Notes: generated by a model not told the origin, from the letters alone. A DNA stretch of 33,863 nucleotides from Lachnospiraceae bacterium (GCA_024688505.1 JAILDZ010000211.1:1-33863); one strand, 5' to 3'. Numbered from the stretch's first letter, positions 9,401 to 17,567 are shown. Program-made: numbers and translations.

Positions 9401-9486
9401 ATAAAGAAAAATGGAGTCGTATAGAAGAATTGATGGCTGAAGTGGATCTGGATGCGCTCCTTTCGGAACTTGGAGACATAGAATAA
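6442..9486 (+). CDS. Membrane-bound hybrid histidine kinase with receiver and HPt domains
   Basis: This is a complete phosphorelay in one protein of 1014 residues. Residues 20-180 are a multi-pass membrane domain. A second pair of helices (about 212-235 and 300-325) brackets an extracytoplasmic loop and leads into a HAMP-like linker near RPLEDLTEYVGGYADAI. The dimerisation domain has FLSNMSHEIRTP with His416. The ATPase domain shows NAVKYTEEG (N533), DTGVGI and GTGLGL. The receiver carries LDHRMPGMDG with Asp716. The C-terminal HPt has HALKSNARLIGA with His879. All catalytic residues are present. The start is TTG with AGAGGAAA five bases upstream. The two-receiver regulator follows after one base. 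The ligand is unknown. Confidence 0.93.
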   Translation: MKAEDISEKLAKFPYKVNPFNLHMVLLCDIVTMLDIRFDGALLSFTPGPFTISLSQVIPLILAGVCGFPAAMLFVLTVFVYYMFHDFQLSYTVFMFLLSTSVMFLMSRQSWFRKKSLTFLASVILALIIGNGWYLLLCLLSPVGFSQVTVIGQVALFIYGFPESLIACILVYLFFTKNSDDILERSELGRFYTARYLSRIKEKGVIHMSRLGKKVTIGLTVDLLAVVSASIIFSGALITMATAQQTEYEQSAEMHNTAERESGIWGSFEYLEYLQSDVEDTGTILSQVRYGEFYNLRAFLIELSMMIACVAVPVVGLSYHILTMITLRPLEDLTEYVGGYADAIAKDRRGYAEKMNDIEPGTDDEIKALHNNIRSLMTEINDYIDKLQKEQELESALSVAQEANKAKSVFLSNMSHEIRTPIASIMGFDEMILRETKEKGTRRYATDIMTSGRLLLDIVNDILDLSKIEAGKMEIIKQQYDLSSVVNNLISIVDVQTQNKGLKLDVNINPEIPMILYGDDTKIKQCIMNILSNAVKYTEEGHVGFYMDYYPIDSKNVSLYIKVTDTGVGIQSQDIEKLYVPFERLDEIRYHYIEGTGLGLDIVKRILAMMDSRLEVHSIYGEGSTFSFSINQPVISWEPIGDVTKRYENTKDYPNRYEESFHAPGARILVVDDTNMNLIVFKGLLKKTQIQIDTVESGREALRMVQQKKYDLIFLDHRMPGMDGIETHNAMVKMKDNPNGDVPIIALTANALSGAREEYINNGFQDYLAKPVSAQRLENMIIKYLPEELLIKPGDPDFIPTEDDPNQIDDIYDDKDDVDLSEFDNLTGLNIKIALSNCDQLDILRDALWEFLITIPNRADAIEKYVEEMDYRNFTVAVHALKSNARLIGAMKLSDEAAYLEQCGNSEDTEQIREKAPHLLKLYRSYEEKLEPLRENHVVPEEELLDISETDFAGALKDMRELIGVFDYDNAYSIMKMLEGYKVPDKYKEKWSRIEELMAEVDLDALLSELGDIE

Positions 9487-9487
9487 G

Positions 9488-10264
9488 ATGTTGGGACTAT
9501 TTGAAGAAAACAGGAATATACTTCTGATAGGTGATATGAAAAGCTTCATGGTGAATGCTATAGCAAAGGACCTGGAGAACATCGGATTTAAGGTGGCACA
9601 GAGCATACCCTATGTGAGAAATATAAAGGAGGCAACAGATAAGCCGGGAATCTATCTTTTGTATCTGGATGATGTGAGCGACTTCTTTGATGTGCTGACA
9701 TACCTGGATATGCTGGTGCTTTCATCTGATATCAGTGTATGTATGATAGGAGAAAAGGCCCAGATCACGAAAGCATACCGGACTATGCCGCCGGAGCATG
9801 TGGAAGAAGTGTTCCTGAGGCCCGTGAACATAAAAGAACTGGGTGAAAAACTGGAATTTGTTATCGAACGTGGCCCGGCAGCGGACAACATGAAGCGTAT
9901 CCTGGTGGTGGATGATGACGGGATGATGCTCCGCACCATAAAATCCTGGCTGGAGGGCAAGTATCGTGTCACCATAGTAAACTCCGGAATGTCAGCCATT
10001 AAGTTTTTAGCCACAAACCAGGTGGACCTGATCCTTCTTGATTATGAGATGCCTGTGACCACAGGACCGCAGGTGTTTGAAATGCTAAAGAGCGACCCCG
10101 ATACCAAAGACATACCTGTGATGTTCCTCACGGTGAAATCTGATAAAGAGAGTGTGCTCCGTGTGCTGGAACTTAAACCCGAGTCATATCTGTTAAAGAG
10201 TATGCCTCCCAAAGAACTGGTGGCAGCCATAGATGACTTTTTCGAACGGCAGTGGGGAAGATAG
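9488..10264 (+). CDS. Two-receiver response regulator without output domain
   Basis: The protein has 258 residues and two CheY-like halves. The N-terminal half (to about residue 130) has the fold's strand pattern but lacks a clear acidic pocket and looks like a degenerate receiver. The C-terminal half is intact, with RILVVDDDGMM for the metal site, Asp185 in ILLDYEMP as the phosphorylation site, a Thr in FLTVKSD and Lys in YLLKS. There is no DNA-binding or enzyme domain. It probably acts by protein contact or as a phosphate sink for the adjacent hybrid kinase, whose stop is one base upstream. Partner assignment is inferred from that adjacency. Confidence 0.9.
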   Translation: MLGLFEENRNILLIGDMKSFMVNAIAKDLENIGFKVAQSIPYVRNIKEATDKPGIYLLYLDDVSDFFDVLTYLDMLVLSSDISVCMIGEKAQITKAYRTMPPEHVEEVFLRPVNIKELGEKLEFVIERGPAADNMKRILVVDDDGMMLRTIKSWLEGKYRVTIVNSGMSAIKFLATNQVDLILLDYEMPVTTGPQVFEMLKSDPDTKDIPVMFLTVKSDKESVLRVLELKPESYLLKSMPPKELVAAIDDFFERQWGR

Positions 10265-10302
10265 AAGGGATGAACGAAAAAACGGTTTTGTATATTCTTT
10301 GA

Positions 10303-10311
10303 TGGTATAAA
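10303..10311 (+). promoter_or_regulatory. Candidate extended -10 promoter
   Basis: TGGTATAAA forms an extended -10 (TG, one base, TATAAA at 10306-10311). No convincing -35 is seen. A second -10-like TATAAT lies at 10317-10322. Transcripts from the first would begin near 10318, so that the hairpin at 10326-10349 would sit at the 5' end of the message for the kinase-like, permease and exporter genes. Confidence 0.4.
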
Positions 10312-10325
10312 TAGACTATAATGAG

Positions 10326-10376
10326 ATTCGTTCGGGAGACCGGACGAATTCTTTGCGAAAGACCGTGGCGTAACGG
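10326..10376 (+). other. Structured leader: two hairpins before the cytidylate-kinase-like gene
   Basis: The first hairpin pairs ATTCGTTCGG (10326-10335) with CCGGACGAAT (10340-10349) as ten pairs, one of them G-U, closing a GAGA tetraloop. The second pairs CCGT (10363-10366) with ACGG (10373-10376). The Shine-Dalgarno GGAGG (10381-10385) stays free. Only a weak T-run follows the first hairpin, so it could be a poor terminator for the upstream regulator or a message-stabilising leader. I do not recognise a known riboswitch. Confidence 0.45.
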
Positions 10377-10391
10377 ATCAGGAGGTAGGTA

Positions 10392-10994
10392 ATGAGTAAG
10401 CAGTATATTGTAGCTATCGGCCGTGAATACGGAAGCGGTGGACACGAGATAGGTAGACAGCTTTCGGAAAAACTGGGTGTGAAGCTTTTTGACAGAAATC
10501 TGCTTGATAATATGTTTGAAAATGAGGCTCAGAGGGAAGAAGCTGCCAAGTATGAGGAGTCGGGACATAAGATGTTCTTGAGCCGCCGCGTAAAGGGCTT
10601 TTCCAATTCCATAGAGGAGAATCTGGCCCTGATGCAGTTTGATTACATGAAGGAGCAGGCAGAGACCGGCGAATCTTTCGTTATTGTAGGAAGATGTGCC
10701 GAATCGGTTTTAAGAAAATATGACGGGCTGATCTCCATATTTGTGATGGGAGACCTGTACGAAAAGATAAAACGTATCGAAGATGTGTATAAAGTGGGAG
10801 AAAAGGAGGCTATTGAAAAGATCACCAGACATGATCGTACCAGAGCCAAATACCATAATGCATACGCCGATACGAAATGGGGAGATGCCAGAGGATATGA
10901 CCTTTGCATCAACAGCAGTAAGCTGGGGATCCGGGGAACTGTGGATGTGCTCTACGATTATATCGAAGCGCGCAGGAAAGGAAGTGAAGAGTAA
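10392..10994 (+). CDS. Cytidylate-kinase-like family protein
   Basis: The 200-residue protein has the P-loop-type N-terminus IGREYGSGGHEIGRQL, then FDRNLL, then a central VIVGRCAESVL and a later RHDRTRAKYHNAY. This is the pattern of the cytidylate-kinase-like family (Cytidylate_kin2) common in Firmicutes, which is distinct from housekeeping Cmk. Family members are predicted nucleotide or nucleoside kinases whose substrates are mostly unknown. The start has AGGAGG seven bases upstream. Its TAA stop shares its last base with the start of the permease gene (TAATG), so the two are translationally coupled. What the kinase has to do with the permease is not clear. Confidence 0.85.
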   Translation: MSKQYIVAIGREYGSGGHEIGRQLSEKLGVKLFDRNLLDNMFENEAQREEAAKYEESGHKMFLSRRVKGFSNSIEENLALMQFDYMKEQAETGESFVIVGRCAESVLRKYDGLISIFVMGDLYEKIKRIEDVYKVGEKEAIEKITRHDRTRAKYHNAYADTKWGDARGYDLCINSSKLGIRGTVDVLYDYIEARRKGSEE

Positions 10995-12349
10995 TGCAGC
11001 TGGCACAGATCTTGGCTATTATAATCTTTGTCATGATGTTTGTACTCATAGTCACAGATAAGATAGAGAGACACTATGTAACCCTGGGATGTGGTCTGGC
11101 CACTATCGTGATCGTATTCGGGATCGTGATGAGAAGCCCTGCCACCATAATGGAATCCCTGAATTTAAGGAATATATTCACACTGGGCTTTTGGCATACC
11201 AGCGGCGCGGAAACCGCCAGCATCGGTATTAACTGGGCCACCATCATATTCATAGCAGGTATGATGGTAATGGTGGAAGGCATGGCACTATCGGGTTTCT
11301 TCAGATGGCTTTGCATGAAGATAGCAAAGCTGGTTAACTATAAGCCGGTGCCCCTTCTGATCTCATTTATGGTCATGTCGTTCTGTCTGGCTATGTTCAT
11401 AGACAGTATCACTGTGATCCTGTTTCTGGCAGCAGTGACGGTGGAACTGGCAAAGCTTTTGAAGCTGGATCCGGTGCCCATGATACTTTCAGAGATATTC
11501 TGTGCCAATCTGGGAGGCTCCGCTACCATGTGCGGAGATCCGCCAAACATCATTATAGGTACAGCCCTTCATTATTCATTCTTTGACTTTTTAAAGAATA
11601 CGGGACTTATGGCAGTATGCTCACTGGTGCTGATTATCATATATTTCTATTTTTCATACAGAAACGAGCTGGTACATGAGGAAGTGAGCGAGGCGGATAT
11701 AGCAGCACTACCTTCACCGGAATCTGCCATCAATGATAAGAAGGAGTTCATATACAGCTTCATCATTTTCGGACTGGCTGTAGTGCTCCTGGTCTCTCAT
11801 GAAGCCACAGGGCTTACCGTGGCATTCATAGGTACTTTCATAGCACTGATCACATTTATAGTGTTCAGAAAAGATGCTAAAGAGATCATCTCGAAGATAG
11901 ATTTTAAGACGCTGCTTTTCTTCATCGGACTCTTTGTGGTGGTAAGCGGACTGGAAGCTACCGGGGTGCTTGAGATCCTGGCAAACTTCATCGGAAAGGT
12001 GAGCGGCGGAGATATCCGTGTGATGATAGCCATCATAATATGGGTGTCTGCCATAGCAAGTGCAGTGGTTGATAATATCCCGTTCTCAGCCACCATGGTT
12101 CCGGTGATCCAGGCTCTGGCCTCCACCATGGGTGTGGACCTTTCCACTCTGGCATGGGCTCTTGCCATCGGTACCGATGTGGGCGGTTCTGCTACTCCTA
12201 TAGGAGCATCTGCCAACGTGGTGGGTACATCAGTGGCCATAAAGAACGGTTACATCATAGGATGGGGCAAGTATTGCCGCACAGCCATTCCAGCCACCAT
12301 AATAGTGATAGCAGTGTCCATGGTGATGATCTTCATCAGATACACATAG
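10994..12349 (+). CDS. ArsB/NhaD-family (ion transporter superfamily) permease
   Basis: A polytopic membrane transporter of 451 residues, with about eleven hydrophobic helices. Two internally similar halves carry the superfamily's re-entrant signatures: GGSATMCGDPPNIIIG near residue 172 and GTDVGGSATPIGASANVVG near residue 395. Members of this superfamily exchange or extrude ions: arsenite (ArsB), Na+/H+ (NhaD) or dicarboxylates. The sequence does not tell me which. A CsoR-type metal sensor follows directly, which hints at a metal or metalloid substrate, but that is inference. No ArsR, ArsC or ArsA gene is nearby. Confidence 0.86.
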   Translation: MQLAQILAIIIFVMMFVLIVTDKIERHYVTLGCGLATIVIVFGIVMRSPATIMESLNLRNIFTLGFWHTSGAETASIGINWATIIFIAGMMVMVEGMALSGFFRWLCMKIAKLVNYKPVPLLISFMVMSFCLAMFIDSITVILFLAAVTVELAKLLKLDPVPMILSEIFCANLGGSATMCGDPPNIIIGTALHYSFFDFLKNTGLMAVCSLVLIIIYFYFSYRNELVHEEVSEADIAALPSPESAINDKKEFIYSFIIFGLAVVLLVSHEATGLTVAFIGTFIALITFIVFRKDAKEIISKIDFKTLLFFIGLFVVVSGLEATGVLEILANFIGKVSGGDIRVMIAIIIWVSAIASAVVDNIPFSATMVPVIQALASTMGVDLSTLAWALAIGTDVGGSATPIGASANVVGTSVAIKNGYIIGWGKYCRTAIPATIIVIAVSMVMIFIRYT

Positions 12350-12368
12350 AAATACACAGGATATATAC

Positions 12369-12728
12369 ATGCATAATTCTTCAGAACATGAACATGAACA
12401 CATTCTAGAGGATGGGAGTGTCATAAGACACTCTCATTCTCATACATACGGATCGGCGCACGGCCATGTGCATACCAATACTAAGTCTGTGATAAACAGG
12501 CTGGCAAAGGCCATCGGACACCTGGAAAAGGTGAAGCAGATGGTGGAAGACGGCGAGGACTGCAGCCAGGTGCTGATACAGTTGTCTGCCGTGAAATCGG
12601 CCATTAATAACACAGGAAAGATCATCCTGAAAGATCACATAGAGCATTGCCTGGTGGATGCCATAGAATGCGGTGATCATGAAGCAATAGAGGAGATGAA
12701 CGAAGCTATTGACAAGTTTCTGAAATAG
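12369..12728 (+). CDS. CsoR/RcnR-family metal-sensing repressor with a His-rich N-terminus
   Basis: The 119-residue protein has a C-terminal helical domain matching the CsoR family, with NRLAKAIGHLEKVKQMVEDG and the ligand set Cys65, His90 and Cys94. Their spacing of 25 and 4 is the same as the Cu(I)-binding Cys-His-Cys set of CsoR, so a Cu(I)-like or thiol-based sensor is favoured over an RcnR nickel sensor. The first 35 residues contain ten His in HEHEHE- and HSHSH-like runs, an unusual extension that could bind Ni, Co, Zn or Cu. It lies 19 bases after the permease stop and 22 before the exporter gene. Operator DNA was not identified. Confidence 0.82.
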   Translation: MHNSSEHEHEHILEDGSVIRHSHSHTYGSAHGHVHTNTKSVINRLAKAIGHLEKVKQMVEDGEDCSQVLIQLSAVKSAINNTGKIILKDHIEHCLVDAIECGDHEAIEEMNEAIDKFLK

Positions 12729-12750
12729 CATAAAAAAGAGGAGAGATTCC

Positions 12751-13170
12751 ATGAATAAGAGCGACACTTTATTCCGAAAGAAGAGCATGGAGAGGCTTTC
12801 CAGCCCGGAACTCTTAAACGACTATCTTCACGTGACCGGTCCTGCCATATGGGCGGTCCTTTTAGCCGTGATCTTTCTTCTTGCAGGGCTATTCATATGG
12901 AGCGGATATACTTCCGTGGAGAGTTATCTTTCGGGTACGGGACGTGCGGAGTCCGGAGTGCTCACCGTTTATATAGACGGTGATACAGATATACCGGTGG
13001 AGACCGGAATGAAGGTCACTGTGGGCAGATCGGAAACCCTTATCACATCCGTGGGAAAGGATGACAACGGAAATGTGGTGGCATCGGCAGAAACCGGACT
13101 TCCCGACGGGGAATATGATGTGAAAGTAAGCTATAAGCAGACACAGATCCTGTCGCTGCTTTTTAATTAG
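12751..13170 (+). CDS. Short NHLP-type HlyD-like secretion protein
   Basis: The N-terminus (LFRKKSMERLSSPELL) followed by one membrane helix (about residues 32-52, ending FIWSG) is the hallmark start of NHLP/NHLM bacteriocin-system secretion proteins (TIGR03794 type). The protein is only 139 residues. After the helix there is a compact beta-rich domain (GMKVTVG, LPDGEYDVKVSYKQ) and no long coiled-coil arm. HlyD homologues of Gram-negative bacteria need that arm to reach an outer-membrane channel, so a short form fits a single-membrane cell. It probably assembles with the two ABC transporters that follow after 18 and 17 bases. An intact short version is more likely than a truncation, since the C-terminus is clean. 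Confidence 0.82.
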   Translation: MNKSDTLFRKKSMERLSSPELLNDYLHVTGPAIWAVLLAVIFLLAGLFIWSGYTSVESYLSGTGRAESGVLTVYIDGDTDIPVETGMKVTVGRSETLITSVGKDDNGNVVASAETGLPDGEYDVKVSYKQTQILSLLFN

Positions 13171-13188
13171 AGAACGGGAGGATCGGAT

Positions 13189-15366
13189 TTGGCGGCAAAA
13201 ATACCATCACCCGTGAATAAAGGGAAAGCCAGAGTACCTGTGGTAATGCAGCTGGAAGCGCTGGAGTGCGGAGCGGCTTGCCTCACCATGGTCATGGCAT
13301 ATTACGGAAAGTGGATACCCCTGGAGCAGGTGCGTCGTGACTGCGGGGTATCTCGTGACGGGTCCAATGCCAGGAATGTGCTTCTTGCCGCCAGACGATA
13401 CGGCTTCGAAGGAAAGGGGTACAGGCTGGAACCGGAGGCTCTTCGGAAAAGCGGCACATTCCCCTGCATAATTCACTGGAATTTCAACCACTTTGTGGTA
13501 TGCTGCGGCTTTAAGGGCAGATATGCATATATAAATGATCCCGCCAGAGGATCCGTAAAGATCACCATGGAGGAATTTGACAAAGCCTTCACCGGTATTT
13601 GCCTCATGTTTTCCCCGGGTGAGGATTTTAAGCCCGAAGGGCATAAAAAGAGTATGGCAGAGTATGCCATTCGACGTCTGAAAGGCGCAGGGAGCGCCAT
13701 TATCTTTGTGTTACTGACTACCGTTATCGGATATGTCTTCAACATTCTGAATCCTGTATTCACCAGATTTTTCATGGACAGGCTTTTAACCGGTGAGAAC
13801 CGGGAACTTTTGATGCCGTTTATAATCATTCTGTTTTGCACAGGTGTCCTGGAAGTAATAGTATCCGCCATACGGGATATATATTCCCTGAAAGTGGACG
13901 GAAAGATGGCCATAGTGGGAAACAGCACATATATGTGGAAAGTGCTGAAAATGCCCATGGAATTCTTTTCCCAGCGTATGGCCGGAGATATCCAGACCAG
14001 GAAGGACGGTAATGCCGATATTGCAGCCACGCTGATAGACACCATAACCCCTATATTCATAAACATTTTTATGATGATCTTTTACCTGGTGATCATGATG
14101 AGATACAGCCCCCTCCTTTCTCTGATAGGCATCGGGAGTATAGTGATAAACGCCATTGTGGGTGCTGTCATTTCCGAGAAGCGGGTGAATATCACCAGGG
14201 CCGAGATGCGTGATGCCGGAAAGCTGGCGTCCACCACTGTGTCTGGGATACAGATGATAGAGACCATTAAGGCCAGCGGATCAGAAAACGGGTTCTTTAA
14301 GAAATGGGCAGGATATCAGGCATCCGTCAGTGCGGCTCAGGTGAAGACATTTAAGCTGGATGCAGGGCTTGGCATGATACCGGAACTCGTGTCTTTAGCC
14401 GCCAATTATCTGGTGCTTACTGTCGGAGTCTTTCTTACTATAAAGGGAGAGTTCACCCTCGGTATGATAATGACTTTCCAGGGATTTTTAACGGCATTCA
14501 TGCAGCCGGCCGGCACACTCATCTCTGCAGGGCAGACTCTTCAGGAAATGCGTGCGGAAATGGAGCGGGTGGAAGATGTGATGCAGTATCCCGATGATCA
14601 GCTTTTCAGAGATGATCCGGTGGAAGAGGATGCAGACTACGGAAAGCTCTCCGGGAAAGTGGAACTTAAGAATGTGACATTCGGGTATTCTCCGCTGGCA
14701 GATCCCCTCATAGAAAACTTTTCCATGTGCATGGAACCCGGCAGCAGAGTGGCATTTGTGGGGCCATCCGGATGCGGAAAGAGCACTTTATCGAAGCTGA
14801 TATCCGGGCTTTATATGCCGTGGGAAGGAGAGATCCTGTTTGACGGTAAGCCTATAAATGAGATAGACAGAGCCACGTTTACCGGATCAGTGGCTGTGGT
14901 GGATCAGGATATCATTCTGTTTGAAGACACCATAGAGAATAATATCAAGATGTGGGACAGCTCCATCGAGGACTTTGATATGATACTGGCGGCCCGTGAC
15001 GCACAGATACACAGCGATATCCTTTCCAGAGACGGAGGATATCAGGGAAAGCTGACTGAAGGCGGAAGAGACCTGTCAGGCGGTCAGAGACAGAGACTGG
15101 AGATAGCCAGAGTGCTGGCCCAGGATCCGCATATCATCATCATGGACGAGGCCACCAGCGCTCTCGATGCCAAGACTGAATATGAACTGGTCAAAGCTGT
15201 GAAGGACAGAGGCATCACGTGCATCGTGATAGCACACAGGCTGTCCACCATCAGGGACTGTGACGAGATCATAGTGCTTGATAAAGGCAAGGTGGTGGAA
15301 CGGGGAACACATGAGGAACTATATAATAAAGGCGGCTATTATACCGATCTTATAGCAAGCGAATGA
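13189..15366 (+). CDS. NHLP-type peptide export ABC transporter with C39 leader peptidase
   Basis: The 725-residue protein exports peptides and cuts off their leader. Residues 15-130 are a C39 peptidase with Gln21, catalytic Cys27 in LECGAACL, His101 in NHFVVCCGF and Asp117 in NDPARG, all present. Residues about 160-440 are a six-helix membrane domain. The ATPase has Walker A GPSGCGKST near 525, LSGGQRQRLEIARVL and the Walker B MDEATSALD. The full order matches NHLM ABC1 (TIGR03796). The start is TTG with GGGAGG upstream. C39 enzymes cut after double-Gly-type leaders; the candidate substrate is encoded at 17676. Confidence 0.93.
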   Translation: MAAKIPSPVNKGKARVPVVMQLEALECGAACLTMVMAYYGKWIPLEQVRRDCGVSRDGSNARNVLLAARRYGFEGKGYRLEPEALRKSGTFPCIIHWNFNHFVVCCGFKGRYAYINDPARGSVKITMEEFDKAFTGICLMFSPGEDFKPEGHKKSMAEYAIRRLKGAGSAIIFVLLTTVIGYVFNILNPVFTRFFMDRLLTGENRELLMPFIIILFCTGVLEVIVSAIRDIYSLKVDGKMAIVGNSTYMWKVLKMPMEFFSQRMAGDIQTRKDGNADIAATLIDTITPIFINIFMMIFYLVIMMRYSPLLSLIGIGSIVINAIVGAVISEKRVNITRAEMRDAGKLASTTVSGIQMIETIKASGSENGFFKKWAGYQASVSAAQVKTFKLDAGLGMIPELVSLAANYLVLTVGVFLTIKGEFTLGMIMTFQGFLTAFMQPAGTLISAGQTLQEMRAEMERVEDVMQYPDDQLFRDDPVEEDADYGKLSGKVELKNVTFGYSPLADPLIENFSMCMEPGSRVAFVGPSGCGKSTLSKLISGLYMPWEGEILFDGKPINEIDRATFTGSVAVVDQDIILFEDTIENNIKMWDSSIEDFDMILAARDAQIHSDILSRDGGYQGKLTEGGRDLSGGQRQRLEIARVLAQDPHIIIMDEATSALDAKTEYELVKAVKDRGITCIVIAHRLSTIRDCDEIIVLDKGKVVERGTHEELYNKGGYYTDLIASE

Positions 15367-15383
15367 GATAATACGGAGAAAGA

Positions 15384-17567
15384 ATGAATCTATTCGGAGA
15401 ACAGATCAGAGAAAGAAAACTGAAAGATCAGGATCTATTCGAAGACTCCATCCTGAAGATGGCTTCTGTGGTGACAGACAGCAGGGTCTATAACGATCTT
15501 AGCGATAAACGTATCATCACAAAGGATGCCATCGACGATATCCTGAAGTATTACCATATACGTTCCGTTGAGATCCCTGACAGGGTAAAGGATCCGGAGG
15601 AACAGCTGGAGTATGCCATGAGACCACACGGTCTCATGTACAGGACCACAAATCTGTCGGAGGAGTGGTATAAGGATGCTTACGGGCCTATGATCGCCTT
15701 CTATGCCGAAGACGGTATGCCTGTGGCTGTGCTCCCGAAGGCTGTATCCGGATACCGGTATGTGGATCGAAGCGGGAAAAAGCATACAATAGATAAAAAC
15801 AGTGCGTCCGTATTTGACACGGAAGCCATCAGTTTCTACAGACCTCTTCCCCTTCGAAGCATAGGAGTGAAGGACCTTCTTATCTATATAAAAGACAGCA
15901 TCAATGCTTATGATATAGGCTTGCTTACGGCTATGATCCTTCTCTACATACTGGTGGGGATGTGCCTTCCCAGACTCACGCTGATCATGACAGGCTTTGT
16001 GGCTGACAGTAAAAATCTCTCTGTTCTGGCGGGGACAGGTCTTTTTATGCTCTGTGTGATCCTCTCGTCACAGATCATAGGCATAGCGAGAGAGTACGCG
16101 CTTGGCAGGATACAGATAAAGACGGGGAACGCCGTGGAGGCAGCCGTTATGATGAGGATTATGAGTCTGCCGGCTCCGTTCTTTAAGAAATACAGTTCCG
16201 GTGAATTATTAAACCGTGCAAGTTCCATGAGGATCCTTTGCGACCGGATAGTCAGCAGTGTTTTTGCCACAGGACTCACATCCATAGCTTCTCTTTTATA
16301 CGTGACGCAGATCATGAGCTTTGCTCCGGCACTCACCGCACCGGCTTTCCTTATACTCCTTGCTACTCTGGCTGTTTCTGTGGTGACCATCTTCGTGCAG
16401 GTGGGAGTATCCAGGCAGCAGATGGAAATGGCGGCAAAGGAAAGCGGCATTTCCTATGCCATGATCACAGGTGTGCAGAAGATAAAACTGGCGGGGGCAG
16501 AGAAGAGAGCATTTTCAAAGTGGGCAGAATGCTATACGGGAAGCGCCAGGTATGTATATAATCCGCCGGCCATCCTGAAGCTGAGCGGGACTGTAATACT
16601 CGCCGTTTCTCTGATCGGAACGGTGGCGCTGTACTATAAGGCAGTAATCTCCGGTGTTTCTCCTTATGAATATATGGCATTTAATACTGCCTACGGAATG
16701 GTGATGGGAGCATTTTCTTCTTTTTCAGCCATAGCCATGTCCATAGCCGGTATAAAACCCATACTGGAAATGGCAGAGCCAATACTTAAGGCAGAGCCTG
16801 AGACAGCGGAGGGCAAAGAAGTGCTCACCGGTATTTCCGGTGGAATAGAACTGAATAATGTATATTTCCGTTATAATGAGAATATGCCCTATGTGATCGA
16901 AGGGCTGAACCTTAAGATACGGCCCGGGGAATATGTGGCTATAGTGGGAAAAACCGGCTGCGGAAAGTCCACACTCATAAGATTATTATTAGGGTTTGAA
17001 AAACCTGTTAAAGGTGCGATATACTATGACGGTAAAGACATGAACCGGATAGACCTGAAATCCCTTCGAAAGAAGATCGGAGCGGTGACTCAGGACGGAG
17101 GTCTCTTCCAGGGAGATATCTATTCAAACATTGTGATCTCCGCACCGGAGCTTACGGTGGATGATGCATGGGAAGCTGCAGAGATGGCTGGCATAGCTGA
17201 TGACATCCGGTCCATGCCCATGAACATGCATACTATCATTGGAGAGGGCCAGGGAGGCATATCGGGCGGCCAAAAACAAAGGCTTATGATAGCCAGAGCC
17301 GTGGCACCGAAGCCGAAGATCCTCATGTTTGACGAAGCCACCAGCGCTCTCGATAACATGACTCAGCGGCAGGTGTCGGAGGCGCTGGACGGATTAAACT
17401 GCACCCGTATAGTCATAGCCCACAGGCTTTCCACCATAAGGAACTGCGACCGTATACTTGTGCTGGAAAATGGTAGTATAATAGAAGACGGCAGGTATGA
17501 CGAACTGATGGCAAAGAAAGGTTTTTTCGCTGAATTAGTGGAAAGACAACAGCTAAAGGAAGTATAA
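15384..17567 (+). CDS. NHLP-type ABC transporter, second subunit (permease-ATPase)
   Basis: The 727-residue protein has a non-peptidase N-terminal region of about 170 residues (one-sided charged, with HPDR-less strands), then six membrane helices (about 180-440) and an ABC ATPase. The ATPase has Walker A GKTGCGKST near 522, ISGGQKQRLMIARAV, Walker B FDEATSALD and a downstream His switch in IAHRLST. The lack of a C39 domain and the long N-terminal extension are what distinguish NHLM ABC2 (TIGR03797) from ABC1. The two ABC proteins probably form a heterodimer; ABC1 supplies the protease. A 108-base gap separates it from the peptide gene. Confidence 0.92.
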   Translation: MNLFGEQIRERKLKDQDLFEDSILKMASVVTDSRVYNDLSDKRIITKDAIDDILKYYHIRSVEIPDRVKDPEEQLEYAMRPHGLMYRTTNLSEEWYKDAYGPMIAFYAEDGMPVAVLPKAVSGYRYVDRSGKKHTIDKNSASVFDTEAISFYRPLPLRSIGVKDLLIYIKDSINAYDIGLLTAMILLYILVGMCLPRLTLIMTGFVADSKNLSVLAGTGLFMLCVILSSQIIGIAREYALGRIQIKTGNAVEAAVMMRIMSLPAPFFKKYSSGELLNRASSMRILCDRIVSSVFATGLTSIASLLYVTQIMSFAPALTAPAFLILLATLAVSVVTIFVQVGVSRQQMEMAAKESGISYAMITGVQKIKLAGAEKRAFSKWAECYTGSARYVYNPPAILKLSGTVILAVSLIGTVALYYKAVISGVSPYEYMAFNTAYGMVMGAFSSFSAIAMSIAGIKPILEMAEPILKAEPETAEGKEVLTGISGGIELNNVYFRYNENMPYVIEGLNLKIRPGEYVAIVGKTGCGKSTLIRLLLGFEKPVKGAIYYDGKDMNRIDLKSLRKKIGAVTQDGGLFQGDIYSNIVISAPELTVDDAWEAAEMAGIADDIRSMPMNMHTIIGEGQGGISGGQKQRLMIARAVAPKPKILMFDEATSALDNMTQRQVSEALDGLNCTRIVIAHRLSTIRNCDRILVLENGSIIEDGRYDELMAKKGFFAELVERQQLKEV

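Noticed and set aside
10326..10351. Strong rho-independent terminator
   Set aside because: The hairpin is good but is followed only by AATTCTTT, with no real T-run; kept as a structured leader instead.
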